DNA of 64,000 bases from assembly GCF_020400605.1 (NCBI RefSeq), contig NZ_JAINRD010000025.1, positions 83,869 through 147,868 on the forward strand, given 5' to 3'. The first letter of the stretch is position 1. Every line of letters begins with the position of its first letter. The DNA comes from Streptomyces aculeolatus (GTDB lineage: Bacteria > Actinomycetota > Actinomycetes > Streptomycetales > Streptomycetaceae). Both the position numbers and the translations under genes were made by a program. A model generated the notes under the pieces. The model made no database searches. It had not been told where the DNA came from and saw only the letters and a program-made list of their open reading frames with translations. This document shows, in pieces, positions 17,409-25,945 of the stretch.

Positions 17409-17972
17409 ATGGCAAAGCTCATCTACTCGATGATGACCTCGCTCGACGGCTACGCCGAGGCGGAGGAGGGAGGGATCGGCACCGGGGCCGAGGATCCCGA
17501 GGTGCACACCTTCGTCAACGACGTCTTCCGGCCCGTCGGCACGTACCTCTACGGGCGGCGGATGTACGAGACGATGGTCTACTGGGAGACCGCGCACGAC
17601 GTGCCCGGGCAGCCGCCGCACATCATGCAGTACGCCCGCGACTGGCAGGCCGCCGAGAAGGTCGTGTACTCCACCACGCTGGAGTCGGTGTCCAGTGCGA
17701 AGACGCGGATCGAGCGGTCCTTCGACCCGGACGCGGTGCGCAGGCTCAAGGACGAGGCCGAGGCGGACCTCACCGTCGACGGGCCGAACCTCGCGGCGCA
17801 GGCGATCGCGGCCGGGCTGGTGGACGAGTACCACCTGTTCATCACGACGAGCGTGGTCGGCGGCGGCAAGCGGTTCTTTCCCGACGGGGTGCGGCTCGAC
17901 CTGGAGCTGGTCGAGGAGCGGGCGTTCGACAGTGGGCTGATCTATGCGCGCTACCGGACCCGTACCGTGTAG
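17409..17972 (+). CDS. Dihydrofolate-reductase-like (RibD C-terminal) protein
   Basis: 187 aa, ATG preceded by GAAGGAGAAG. The family pattern is present: KLIYSMMTSLDGYAE at the start, YGRRMYETM after the first strands, and a nucleotide-binding stretch EADLTVDGPNLAAQAIAAGLVDEYHLFI. These proteins share the RibD reductase/DHFR fold and probably use NADPH; substrates of the stand-alone actinomycete members are mostly unknown. It is followed after 28 bp by a nitroreductase and the two are likely one operon of flavin or NADPH-linked reductases. Confidence 0.9.
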   Translation: MAKLIYSMMTSLDGYAEAEEGGIGTGAEDPEVHTFVNDVFRPVGTYLYGRRMYETMVYWETAHDVPGQPPHIMQYARDWQAAEKVVYSTTLESVSSAKTRIERSFDPDAVRRLKDEAEADLTVDGPNLAAQAIAAGLVDEYHLFITTSVVGGGKRFFPDGVRLDLELVEERAFDSGLIYARYRTRTV

Positions 17973-18000
17973 GGACCGGCCGCAGGGGAGGCGCCAGGAC

Positions 18001-18666
18001 GTGGACGTGTACGAGGCCGTGGACAGCCGCCGGGCCGTGCGGGCGTTCAGCGGTGAGCCGGTGCCCAGGAGGGTGCTGGAGCGCGTGCTGGCCGGGGCGA
18101 CGCGGGCTCCGTCCAGCGGGAACCTCCAGCCGTGGCAGCTGTACGTCGTGACCGGCGGACCGCTGGCCGAGCTGAAGAGGCTCACGACCGCCAGGGCGCT
18201 GGCGGGCGACCCGGGTGACGAGCGCGAGTACCCGATGTACCCGGACGAGCTGACCCCGCCGTACCTGGACCGCTTCTCCGCCGCGGCCCGCCAGCGGTAC
18301 GAGGCGCTGGGGATCGAGCGCGACGATCCCGACCGGCCCAGGAAGATCGCCACGCTGAACTCGGGGGCGTTCGGGGCGCCGGTCGTCCTGTTCTGCTACC
18401 TCGACCGTGCGATGGGACCCGGGCAGTGGGCCGATGCGGGAATGTACTTGCAGACGGTGATGCTGCTGCTGCGGGCCGAGGGGCTGCACAGCTGCCCGCA
18501 GGTGATGTGGACCATGTACCGCACGACCGTCAGCCGCGCGGTCGGCGCCGGGGACGATTCCGTACTGCTCTGCGGCATCTCGGTGGGCTTCGAGCAGGAA
18601 GGCGTGCCGCCGCTGCGCACCGGGCGGGCGCGGCTGACGGAAACGGTGAGCTTCATCGGCGGATGA
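18001..18666 (+). CDS. Nitroreductase-family FMN oxidoreductase
   Basis: 221 aa from the GTG at 18001, chosen for GGGGAGG upstream. The FMN-binding nitroreductase signature is EAVDSRRAVRAFSGEPVPRRVLERVL, then ATRAPSSGNLQPWQLYVV, and near the end GISVGFEQEGVPPLRTGRA. Members are homodimeric NAD(P)H:FMN enzymes reducing nitroaromatics, quinones or unsaturated carbonyls in the cytoplasm. It is the second gene of a probable operon with the DHFR-like protein. The substrate cannot be read from sequence. Confidence 0.92.
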   Translation: MDVYEAVDSRRAVRAFSGEPVPRRVLERVLAGATRAPSSGNLQPWQLYVVTGGPLAELKRLTTARALAGDPGDEREYPMYPDELTPPYLDRFSAAARQRYEALGIERDDPDRPRKIATLNSGAFGAPVVLFCYLDRAMGPGQWADAGMYLQTVMLLLRAEGLHSCPQVMWTMYRTTVSRAVGAGDDSVLLCGISVGFEQEGVPPLRTGRARLTETVSFIGG

Positions 18667-18866
18667 CGGCCGACCGGCTCTTCAGCGACGGGCGGTGGCG
18701 CCCCCACAATCACGGCATGAAATGGCCGCCTACGAGCGCGCGGGAGGGCTCATAGAAGCGGGCGGGATCGGCTCCAAGGACCGGTTCCCGGGGCGGGCCC
18801 GCGCGCGTCCCCGCGGCAGGCACCGTTTCATGTCAGGCTCCGGGGGACCGCTGCCCCTGGGGACTG

Positions 18867-19514
18867 TCAGTTTGCCATCGGGAGGCTGCGCAGTGACAGC
18901 GCAGTCGGCGGGGGTAGCGGTTTGTTGGCCGGGTCGGTGCGGAACGACTGGAGCAGATAGGCCACCAGGCGCCGGGACGCTGCACCGTCATCCGGTAGAG
19001 CGGTCACCAGACCGCAGTGTGCCAACAGGACCACGGCGAGGTCGGAAGGGCGAAAATCGGCCCGCAGCTCGCCCGATGCCTGGGCCCTCCGCACCAGGGT
19101 CGTGAAGTCCTGCTCGGCTCGTCGGCGGGACTGCGCGTGTTCCGACGTGCTTTCCGGGAAGGCCGCGACGAACGCGGCCGGGAACCCGCGTTCCTCCCGT
19201 TGCAGCGCGCAGACCGTCTCGACCAGCTGCTGGAAGCCCTGCCATGGGTCAGGGGCGGCCAGAGCCTCGGTGAGCGCCCGCGCGCAGGCCTCCATCTGCT
19301 GCGCGAACGCGCCTCTCACCAGGGCGTCCCGGGTCGGGAAATGCCGGTACAGCGTCGCCACGCCGACCCCGGCCCGTCGGGCCACGGTCGCCATCGGAGC
19401 GTCGATCCCGTGCTCCGCGAAGACCGCACGGGCGGCGACGAGGACGCGCTCCCGGTTGCGCCGGGCGTCCGCCCGCACCCCGTCCCGGGCTGTGATCCGA
19501 GAGGATTTCGCCAT
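18867..19514 (-). CDS. TetR-family transcriptional repressor
   Basis: 215 aa from the ATG at 19514. The N-terminal TetR helix-turn-helix is VLVAARAVFAEHGIDAPMATVARRAGVGVATLYRHFPTRDALVRGAF, followed by a TetR C-terminal helical ligand domain. A perfect palindrome (19537-19558) sits between this start and the divergent oxidoreductase, so it probably represses itself and that gene. The ligand is unknown; the neighbour suggests a quinone or enone. I see nothing gene-like in the 200 bp between its 3' end and the nitroreductase. Confidence 0.93.
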   Translation of the reverse strand: MAKSSRITARDGVRADARRNRERVLVAARAVFAEHGIDAPMATVARRAGVGVATLYRHFPTRDALVRGAFAQQMEACARALTEALAAPDPWQGFQQLVETVCALQREERGFPAAFVAAFPESTSEHAQSRRRAEQDFTTLVRRAQASGELRADFRPSDLAVVLLAHCGLVTALPDDGAASRRLVAYLLQSFRTDPANKPLPPPTALSLRSLPMAN

Positions 19515-19536
19515 CAGTGTCTCTCGCTTCCGGTCC

Positions 19537-19558
19537 AAGTGGACGATTGCGTCCACTT
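19537..19558. promoter_or_regulatory. TetR operator palindrome
   Basis: AAGTGGAC-N6-GTCCACTT, two perfect 8-bp arms, lies 22 bp upstream of the TetR start and in the path of the oxidoreductase promoter. Length and spacing fit a TetR dimer site. Confidence 0.8.
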
Positions 19559-19615
19559 AGGAGCTTACGGTCGATGCCAGATCCCCGTACGGGCCCCGGC
19601 GGCAAAGGCAGAACG

Positions 19616-20581
19616 ATGAACGACCGCATGATGAAGGCAGTGCTCTACGACCGCTACGGCGGCCCCGATGTGCTCTACACGGGCCGCGTGCCACGTCCTG
19701 AGCCGGCCCCCGGCGAGGTCCTTGTGAAGGTGCGCGCGTTCAGCGTCAACGGCGGCGAACTGGCAGCGCGTGCCGGCCGTCTCCGCCTGCTGAGCGGCCG
19801 GAAATTCCCCAAGCGCGTCGGCTTGGACTTCACCGGCGAGGTCGCCGCCCCGGGGGCCGGAGTCACACGGTTCGCGGCCGGCGACCGCGTATGGGGGGTC
19901 TTGGGCCGCACCTCCGGGTTCGGCAGCGCCGCCGAGTACGTGACCGTGCCCGCCGAGCGGGTCGGCCGGCTCCCCGACGGCCTTGACCTGGTGGACGCCG
20001 CCGCGCTGCCGGTGGCCACCACGGCCATCACGGCGCTGCGGGACAAAGCCGGGCTGCACCCCGGCGAACGACTCCTCGTCCGGGGCGCGGCGGGCGGTGT
20101 CGGCAACGCCGCGGTCCAGCTCGGACGGGCGTACGGCGCCGAGGTCGCGGCCCTGGCCCGCGCGGCCAACCTCGACTTCGTCCGCGGGCTCGGCGCGCAC
20201 AAGGCCGTCGACCACCGGACCGTGCGGCCGGCGGAACTGGGGCGCTTCGACGTGGTCCTGGACACCGCGGGGACCGACCTGCGGGCCTTCCGGCGCCTGC
20301 TGAATCCGGGCGGGCGCATGGTCACCATCGCCTTCGACCCGAAACGGCCTGCGGCGTCGCTCGGCTACCTCGCGGCCAGCACGGTCCACGGACACGGCCG
20401 GGTGCGATTCTTCAGCGGCAACCCCACGCGGGCGGACTTCGACGACCTGGCCCGGCATGTGGCCGAGGGCAAGCTGAGCCCCGCGGTGGACACGGTCTTC
20501 CCCCTGGAGGAGACGGCAGCGGCGCACCAGGCGCTGGAGGCGGGCGGTGTCCAGGGCAAGTACGTGGTCAGGGTCGCGTAG
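19616..20581 (+). CDS. Quinone-oxidoreductase-like MDR alcohol dehydrogenase
   Basis: 321 aa from the ATG at 19616 (an earlier ATG at 19574 is possible). The medium-chain dehydrogenase fold is clear: MKAVLYDRYGGPDVL, a GroES-like N-terminal domain, then the NADPH Rossmann motif LLVRGAAGGVGNAAVQLGRAYGAEV. Structural zinc cysteines are absent, so it belongs to the zinc-independent quinone oxidoreductase (zeta-crystallin) branch. Control by the divergent TetR through the 19537-19558 operator is likely. Its stop lies 9 bp from the convergent ECF gene. Confidence 0.9.
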   Translation: MNDRMMKAVLYDRYGGPDVLYTGRVPRPEPAPGEVLVKVRAFSVNGGELAARAGRLRLLSGRKFPKRVGLDFTGEVAAPGAGVTRFAAGDRVWGVLGRTSGFGSAAEYVTVPAERVGRLPDGLDLVDAAALPVATTAITALRDKAGLHPGERLLVRGAAGGVGNAAVQLGRAYGAEVAALARAANLDFVRGLGAHKAVDHRTVRPAELGRFDVVLDTAGTDLRAFRRLLNPGGRMVTIAFDPKRPAASLGYLAASTVHGHGRVRFFSGNPTRADFDDLARHVAEGKLSPAVDTVFPLEETAAAHQALEAGGVQGKYVVRVA

Positions 20582-20590
20582 ATACGCGGC

Positions 20591-21622
20591 CTAGTAGACG
20601 ATGCTCAGGTCCGCGATGTCGGTCTCCAGTTCCGTGGCTGTGATCTCGCCCTCCTGGACCGTGAAGCGGAAGGCCAGTTGGGGGCGGCCGTTGCGGACCC
20701 AGACCAGGCCTGCGGCGCCGTCGATGAGGGCGGGGATCGGGGCCCAGGTGCGTACCGTGCAGACGCGGGTGACCGTCTCCGGGCCGCGGACCTCCGTGGT
20801 GCCGATGACCGCGTCGCCGCCGCGGCGTTCGGCGTGGGTGCCGGGCTGGCCTGCCGAGGACGGCGGGTGGGGGGTGCCGTCGTTGCGGGGGGTGTCGCCG
20901 GTGGTGGGCTTGGTGCGCGGGGGCTGCGGTGCGCTGCCGCGCTCCGGGTGGTTCGGGTGGTTCGGGTCCAGTGCCGTCAGCATCGCCTCGAAGTCGCCCC
21001 CGCGGGACGCCGCCAGGAACGCGCCCGCGATGTCCGCGCCCGTCCGCGCCGCGAAGTTCACGGCGGGCGCGGCCCCCGAAAGGCCCCTGTCGTAGCCGGC
21101 CTCGCCCGCCGGGCCCGGCCCGCGCGCGCTGCCCGCCAGCTGCCGGGTCGTCCGCGCCGCCAGCGCCGCGACCTCCTCGAACGACCCCGCGAACATGTCC
21201 TGGAGCGCGTACGCCAGCCGCTCCGGCGGCGTCAGCGTGTCGAGTACGACCAGCATGGCCACCCGTACGGAGCCGGGAAGCGCCGGGGGTTCGCCCGTGC
21301 CGGGCGATTCCACGACGGTGCCGGACCGGAGCATGTGCAGCGTGACCTGCGCGACGGTCGTACGCAGGCAGCCGTCGAGGTCCTCCGCGCCCTCGCGGCC
21401 GGCCCCCGTGGCGTCTCCGGCGGCGCGGTCGGCGCTGCCCCGCGCGCCGTCGGCGCCCGTGGCGCCCGTCGCGCGCGCACCGCGGTCCGCGCGGCTCAGC
21501 CGCGTCCAGCCGTCCCCGCCGGCCGCCTCGTCGTCGGCCGGGCCGAGGAGCCGGTAGGCAAGGGGGCGCAGGCCGGGGCGGTCGGTCTCGAAACGTTCGG
21601 CCAGCCAGTCGTGTTCGTCCAT
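20591..21622 (-). CDS. Divergent ECF sigma-like factor with low-complexity insertions
   Basis: 343 aa, ATG at 21622 with GGGAGGA upstream. It keeps the ECF-SnoaL layout: a sigma2-like start (RPLAYRLLGPADDEAAGGDGWTRL), sigma4 (LDTLTPPERLAYALQDMFAGSFEEVAALAARTTRQL) and a SnoaL-like tail. Sigma2 lacks the usual acidic DAEDxVQExWL core. An Ala/Gly/Asp-rich insertion of about 50 residues (GARATGATGADGARGSADRA) separates sigma2 halves, and a Pro/Thr-rich insertion splits the SnoaL part. The ECF41 motifs WLPEP, DGGGK and NPDKL are absent. It may still bind polymerase or may be a decaying or repurposed factor. A TGTCACA element lies upstream. Confidence 0.75.
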   Translation of the reverse strand: MDEHDWLAERFETDRPGLRPLAYRLLGPADDEAAGGDGWTRLSRADRGARATGATGADGARGSADRAAGDATGAGREGAEDLDGCLRTTVAQVTLHMLRSGTVVESPGTGEPPALPGSVRVAMLVVLDTLTPPERLAYALQDMFAGSFEEVAALAARTTRQLAGSARGPGPAGEAGYDRGLSGAAPAVNFAARTGADIAGAFLAASRGGDFEAMLTALDPNHPNHPERGSAPQPPRTKPTTGDTPRNDGTPHPPSSAGQPGTHAERRGGDAVIGTTEVRGPETVTRVCTVRTWAPIPALIDGAAGLVWVRNGRPQLAFRFTVQEGEITATELETDIADLSIVY

Positions 21623-21661
21623 CTGGTCGAGTCCTCCCTCTGACACCTCCGTCCAGATGAT

Positions 21662-21688
21662 GACCGTCCAGAGCCGGCTGATGTGACA
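21662..21688 (-). promoter_or_regulatory. ECF41-like promoter element upstream of the divergent ECF gene
   Basis: On the minus strand TGTCACA (21688-21682) is followed after 16 nt by GGTC (21665-21662). The published ECF41 promoter is TGTCACA-N16-CGTC, so this is one mismatch away and suggests autoregulation. The gene product lacks ECF41 marker motifs, which lowers confidence. Confidence 0.4.
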
Positions 21689-21717
21689 TCCGAAGCGAAA
21701 ATGCGCCGATGGCCTGC

Positions 21718-21752
21718 CGTACGGGCCGGAATGTGAGATTCCGACCCGTACG
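21718..21752. terminator. Stem-loop terminator after the hemerythrin gene
   Basis: CGTACGGGCCGGAAT (21718-21732) pairs with ATTCCGACCCGTACG (21738-21752), a 15-bp stem with one mismatch that is a G-U pair on one strand, across a GTGAG loop. It starts 16 bp past the hemerythrin stop. Confidence 0.75.
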
Positions 21753-21767
21753 ACACAGGGAGCGACC

Positions 21768-22403
21768 TCAGGCGCCCGTGCCCCACCAGTCCTTCGCCAC
21801 ATACGCCGGCCGCCACTCGTCGCGGTACGCCGCGCGCACCGGCTCCGGGAGGATCGCCAGCGTCGCCGCCAGGGTCTTCTCGTCCGCGCCCTCCAGCATC
21901 CACGCCGTCAGCACCGGCCCGTCGGCGGCGCCCTTGGCGGCGTGCACGCCGCCGAAGTTCAGCAACTGCGGGGGTGTCAGCGTCCGTTCGATCAGCGGCA
22001 GCGTGACGTCCTCCTCGTGGGTGAGGTGCGCGGTGAGTTGCACGGCCAGTTCGTCGGCCAGCCCCGCGAGCTGCTCCGGGCCCCGCTCGCGGTCGGCCAG
22101 GGCGGCGTCGACCGCGTCGAGGAGAGGGTCGATCCGCGCGTGCTCGTCCTCCATCGCGTCCACGACGGCGAGGTCGTCCGGCCGGCTCGCCAGGGCGTCG
22201 CGCAGCGGGGGCCACAGGGCCTCGTCCTCGGCGGTGTGGTGGATGTGCAGGACCTTCTTGAACAGTTCCCACCCGGCCGCGGCGGCGAGGATGCGGCGCG
22301 GGTCGTCGTCGGTGCGTTGTGTCGCCTTCGCGATGTGCTCCAGGTCGCGGCGGAGCGCGTCGTGCATCACGTACATCAGCGTGAAGTCGATGGTGTCGCT
22401 CAT
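21768..22403 (-). CDS. Hemerythrin HHE-domain protein
   Basis: 211 aa from the ATG at 22403, favoured over the GTG at 22424 because GGGAG is correctly spaced from it. The metal-ligand pattern of a four-helix hemerythrin is visible: MHDALRRDLEHI, HIHHTAEDEALWP, DEHARIDPLLD and HLTHEEDVTLP. It likely carries a di-iron site binding O2 or NO-type ligands in the cytoplasm. It lies divergent from the Tat-exported flavoenzyme, 167 bp apart, and is followed by a terminator, so it appears monocistronic. Confidence 0.9.
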   Translation of the reverse strand: MSDTIDFTLMYVMHDALRRDLEHIAKATQRTDDDPRRILAAAAGWELFKKVLHIHHTAEDEALWPPLRDALASRPDDLAVVDAMEDEHARIDPLLDAVDAALADRERGPEQLAGLADELAVQLTAHLTHEEDVTLPLIERTLTPPQLLNFGGVHAAKGAADGPVLTAWMLEGADEKTLAATLAILPEPVRAAYRDEWRPAYVAKDWWGTGA

Positions 22404-22506
22404 GATCGGTTCTCCCTTGCTCACCCCTTAAGACGGAGCAGCCCCGCGGAATGTGAGCGCCGCAGGGGGGCTGGCTGTACCCCGGGGCGGGGTGCTGGGC
22501 CCATGT

Positions 22507-22522
22507 CCCGCCGTACGGCGGG
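22507..22522. promoter_or_regulatory. Perfect 16-bp palindrome upstream of the flavoenzyme gene
   Basis: CCCGCCGTACGGCGGG lies 49 bp before the BBE-type gene start, in the divergent promoter region. It could be an operator or a leader hairpin; no adjacent regulator is encoded. Confidence 0.4.
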
Positions 22523-22570
22523 TCCTTAGCGTCGGATGCCACCGTCCCGGCTCTGGGAGGAACCACCACC

Positions 22571-24229
22571 ATGCCCCCGTCCACCCGCCGCAACCTCCTC
22601 CGCGCGGGCGCCGCCGCCGCTGTGGCCGCACCGGCCGCCGCGTACGCCGCCGCCCCGGCGCAGGCCGCGAGCACCGACAGCGCGACCGAGGCCGCCGCCG
22701 ACTTCGGCCCCGTGACCGTACGCCCCGACGACCCCCGCTACGACTCCCTCCGCCTCCGCGGCTACAACCACCGCCACGCCTCCCGCCCCTCCCGCATCCG
22801 CCTCGTCGGCACCACCGCCGACGTCGTACGCGCCGTCGACGACGCCGTACGCACCGGGCGGCGCGTCGCCGTGCGCAGCGGCGGGCACTGCTTCGAGGAC
22901 TTCGTCGACCACCCCGGCACCGACGTGGTCATCGACATGAGCGGCATGCGCGACGTCGGCTACGACCCCCGCCGCCGCGCCTTCGTCGTCGAGGCCGGCG
23001 CCACCCTCGCCGAGGCGTACCGGCGGCTCTTCCTCGGCTGGGGCGTCACCGTTCCCGGCGGCACCTGCACCGGCGTGGGCGCCGGCGGGCACGTCGCGGG
23101 CGGCGGGTACGGCGCGCTGTGCCGGCTGCACGGGCTGACGGTGGACCACCTGTACGCCGTCGAGGTCGTCGTGGTCGACCGGTCGGGCCGGGCGCGCAGC
23201 GTCGTCGCGACCCGGGAGGCGTCGGACCCCCGCCGCGACCTGTGGTGGGCGCACACCGGGGGCGGGGGCGGCAGCTTCGGCGTCGTCACCCGCTACTGGT
23301 TCCGCTCCCCGACCGGCGCAGGCGCCGGCCCGGGCGGCACCGCGGCCGACGCCGACCCCGGGGGCCTGCTCCCGCGTCCGCCCGCCACCGTCCTCACGTA
23401 CTCCCTCGACTGGCGCTGGGCCGACCTCGACGAGGACGCCTTCGTCACCCTCCTGCGCAACTACGGCCGCTGGGGCGAGCGCAACTCCGCCCCCGGCTCC
23501 TCCGCCGCCGCCCTCTACGGCGAGTTCGCGATGTCCGCCTCGAAGACCGGGACGATCGGCATCTCCGGCCAGATCGCCGCGGGCGACACCGCCGCACGCC
23601 GCCTGCTGGACGACCTCCAGGGCGCGCTGACCGGCGGCCGGGGCGTACCGCGGCCCGAGCGGCGGGCCGAGACGCTGCCGTGGCTGCACGCGACGCTGCG
23701 GACCTCGGGCGCCGACGCCGTCCCCTTCACCAGCCGCATGAAGATCAAGTCGGGCTACCGCCGCCGCGGCTTCTCCGCCGCCCAACTCGGCGCCCTCCAC
23801 CGGGGCCTCACGGACCCCGGCTACGACAACCCCTTCAGCACCGTGTTCATCAACACCTACGGCGGACAGGTCAACAGCGTCTCCCCCGGCGCGACCGCGA
23901 TGCCGCACCGCGACTCCGTCTTCCTCGTCGGCTTCCTCACCGGCTGGATGGACGAGAAGGAGGACGAGCGGCAACTGAGGTGGACGCGCGAGCTGTACGA
24001 CAAGGTATGGGCGGATTCCGGCGGCGTACCGGCGGGCGCGGACGACAGCGGGACGTTCATCAACTACCCGGACAACGACCTCGCCGACCCCGCCCTCAAC
24101 ACGTCCGGCACTCCCTGGCACACGCTGTACTTCGGCGAGGAGGGCTACGCCCGGCTCCAGCGCGCCAAGGAGCGCTGGGACCCGCGGAACGTCTTCCACC
24201 ACGCGCTGTCCGTACGGTCACTGACATGA
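22571..24229 (+). CDS. Tat-exported berberine-bridge-type FAD oxidoreductase
   Basis: 552 aa, ATG with GGGAGG upstream. The Tat signal begins STRRNLLRAGAAAAVAAP. The PP-loop FAD domain contains RSGGHCFEDFVDHP (His for covalent FAD) and GAGGHVAGGGYGALCRLHG, whose Cys is placed for a second FAD link, giving probable bicovalent attachment. The C-terminal BBE segment is present (NYPDNDLADPALNT and WDPRNVFHHALSV). Relatives oxidise sugars, oligosaccharides or polyketides outside or inside the cell, releasing H2O2. The SDR gene begins 8 bp after its stop, indicating co-transcription. The substrate is unknown. Confidence 0.92.
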   Translation: MPPSTRRNLLRAGAAAAVAAPAAAYAAAPAQAASTDSATEAAADFGPVTVRPDDPRYDSLRLRGYNHRHASRPSRIRLVGTTADVVRAVDDAVRTGRRVAVRSGGHCFEDFVDHPGTDVVIDMSGMRDVGYDPRRRAFVVEAGATLAEAYRRLFLGWGVTVPGGTCTGVGAGGHVAGGGYGALCRLHGLTVDHLYAVEVVVVDRSGRARSVVATREASDPRRDLWWAHTGGGGGSFGVVTRYWFRSPTGAGAGPGGTAADADPGGLLPRPPATVLTYSLDWRWADLDEDAFVTLLRNYGRWGERNSAPGSSAAALYGEFAMSASKTGTIGISGQIAAGDTAARRLLDDLQGALTGGRGVPRPERRAETLPWLHATLRTSGADAVPFTSRMKIKSGYRRRGFSAAQLGALHRGLTDPGYDNPFSTVFINTYGGQVNSVSPGATAMPHRDSVFLVGFLTGWMDEKEDERQLRWTRELYDKVWADSGGVPAGADDSGTFINYPDNDLADPALNTSGTPWHTLYFGEEGYARLQRAKERWDPRNVFHHALSVRSLT

Positions 24230-24236
24230 TCGCCGC

Positions 24237-24824
24237 ATGAAGGTACTTGTCATCGGTGCGACCGGAACGCTCGGCAGCGCTGTCGCCGACGCTCTGGAGG
24301 GCGCGTCCCATCAGGTCGTGAAGGCTTCCCGCAGCGGGCCCGTGCGGGTGGACCTGGAGGATCCCGCCACCCTGGACGGCCTCTTCGACGAGGTGCCGGA
24401 CCTCGACGCGGTGGTGTGCTGTGCGGCGAGCGGGCCGCTGGTGGACCTGGCGGCGGTGACGGACGCGGAGTTCACCGCGGGGGTGCAGGGCAAGCTCCTG
24501 GGCCAGGTCGCTCTGGCCCGGCGCGCGCTGCGCCGGCTCCGGGACGGCGGCTCCGTCACCCTCACCGGCGGCACCTTCGCCGCGCCGCTGGCCGGCGGGT
24601 CGCTGGGCGCCCTGGTCAACGCCGGGCTGGAGGGGTTCGTCACCAACGCCGCCGCCGAACTGCCGCGCGGCCTGCGGATCAACCTCGTCAGCCCCGGGTG
24701 GGTCGCGGAGACGCTGGAGAGCCTCGGCATGGACCCGGCGGACGGCACGCCCGCCGCCGAGGTGGCGCGCGCGTACGTGGACGCCGTGGCGGGCACGGCG
24801 CAGGGCGTGACCGTCCGGCCGTGA
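24237..24824 (+). CDS. Atypical short-chain dehydrogenase
   Basis: 195 aa. The NAD(P)-binding motif VLVIGATGTLGSAVADAL opens the protein, and an SDR-like stretch follows (CCAASGPLVDLAAVTDAEF, then GGSLGALVNAGLEGFVTNAAAELPRGLRINLVSPGWV). The catalytic YxxxK of classical SDRs is absent (the region reads LGALVNAG), as in the small atypical SDR group common in proteobacteria and actinobacteria. The catalytic role is therefore uncertain. It begins 8 bp after the flavoenzyme gene. Confidence 0.87.
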   Translation: MKVLVIGATGTLGSAVADALEGASHQVVKASRSGPVRVDLEDPATLDGLFDEVPDLDAVVCCAASGPLVDLAAVTDAEFTAGVQGKLLGQVALARRALRRLRDGGSVTLTGGTFAAPLAGGSLGALVNAGLEGFVTNAAAELPRGLRINLVSPGWVAETLESLGMDPADGTPAAEVARAYVDAVAGTAQGVTVRP

Positions 24825-24921
24825 CGGGGGCCTCGCGGGGGCGGGGGGCCTCGCGGGGACGGGGCGGTCGGTGCCCGGCCCGTACGGACCGGGCCTGCCC
24901 GGGCTCCGCAAGATCCCCTTC

Positions 24922-25899
24922 ATGCTGACCCGGCCCGCTTCCGTGACCGATCAGGACGTCCTGGAGGCCGTCGCCGAGCACTGGCTGCCGGCGGCGGCGC
25001 ACGCGGAGCACCTCCCGTGGGGCTTCGGGGCGCACCACTGGCGGGTGTCGGGGGGCGGGACGGTGCTGTTCGCGACGCTGGACGGGCCGGCGCCGCGGCA
25101 CACGGCGGAGTCGCTGGAGGCGGCATACGCGGGGGCCGCGGCGCTGGCGGCGGCCGGGCTGGAGTCGGTGTGCGCGCCGCCGCTGGCGCGGGCGGGGTCG
25201 GGGGCCGTGCCGGGGGCCGGGGCGCGGTTCACGGTGCCGTTCGGCGAAGGCGCGTTGAGCGTCACGCCGTGGGTCGCGGGCCGTACGCCCACGGAGGCCG
25301 AGGCCGCCGAGCCGGAGCACGTGGCGGAGGTCGTACGCGCCCTGCGTACCCTGCACGGCGCGGTCGTCGGGGAGCAGGACCTGCCCCTCTGGGCGCCGCG
25401 CGTCGGCCCCGGGTTCGCGGCCGGACTGCGGGCCCGCACCGCGGAGCCCTGGACGTCGGGACCGTTCGGCGAGGAGGCGCGCGCCGCCCTCGCCGCGCAC
25501 GCCGAGCCCATCGCCCGCTGGACGGACCGCTACCGGCACCTCGCCGACGCCGCCCGCGCCCGCCGCGCCTCGTGGGTCCCCACGCACGGCGAGCCGCACC
25601 ACGCCAACCAGCTGCTCACCCCCGCCGGGCTGCACTTCGTCGACTGGGAGTCGCTGGCCCTGGCCCCGCGCGAACGCGACTACGCCGATGTCCCCTCGGC
25701 CCTGCGGGACGGACTCGACCCGGACCCGTCGATGCTGGAGCTGTTCGCGCTGGACTGGCGGCTCTCCGAACTCGACGAGTACACCCGCTGGTTCAGCGCG
25801 CCGCACACGGGTACGGAGGACGACGCCGAGGCGCTGGCCGGCCTGTACCAGGAACTCGAGGGAGGAGTCCCCGGCGGCCCGGGGGACACTGGGGAGTAA
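24922..25899 (+). CDS. Aminoglycoside-phosphotransferase-fold kinase
   Basis: 325 aa from the ATG at 24922 (a GTG at 24871 is less likely). The APH-fold marks are present: a Gly-rich N-lobe, the catalytic loop THGEPHHANQLL and the metal-binding FVDWESLALAPRERDYADV. These correspond to the Brenner HGDxxxxN and DxE motifs, with Glu replacing Asp in HGE; in most members that residue is Asp, so catalysis may be altered. It could phosphorylate a small alcohol or antibiotic, or act in housekeeping metabolism. No resistance context is present. Confidence 0.85.
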   Translation: MLTRPASVTDQDVLEAVAEHWLPAAAHAEHLPWGFGAHHWRVSGGGTVLFATLDGPAPRHTAESLEAAYAGAAALAAAGLESVCAPPLARAGSGAVPGAGARFTVPFGEGALSVTPWVAGRTPTEAEAAEPEHVAEVVRALRTLHGAVVGEQDLPLWAPRVGPGFAAGLRARTAEPWTSGPFGEEARAALAAHAEPIARWTDRYRHLADAARARRASWVPTHGEPHHANQLLTPAGLHFVDWESLALAPRERDYADVPSALRDGLDPDPSMLELFALDWRLSELDEYTRWFSAPHTGTEDDAEALAGLYQELEGGVPGGPGDTGE

Positions 25900-25945
25900 G
25901 CTCCCGGCCTCCGTGGCAGGGGAACCGCAGGGCGACGGGCAGGCG

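Noticed and set aside
22526..24202. A 558-codon minus-strand frame opposite the BBE-type flavoenzyme.
   Set aside because: Gly/Val/Glu-rich shadow without recognisable domains opposite a gene with a Tat signal and intact FAD motifs.
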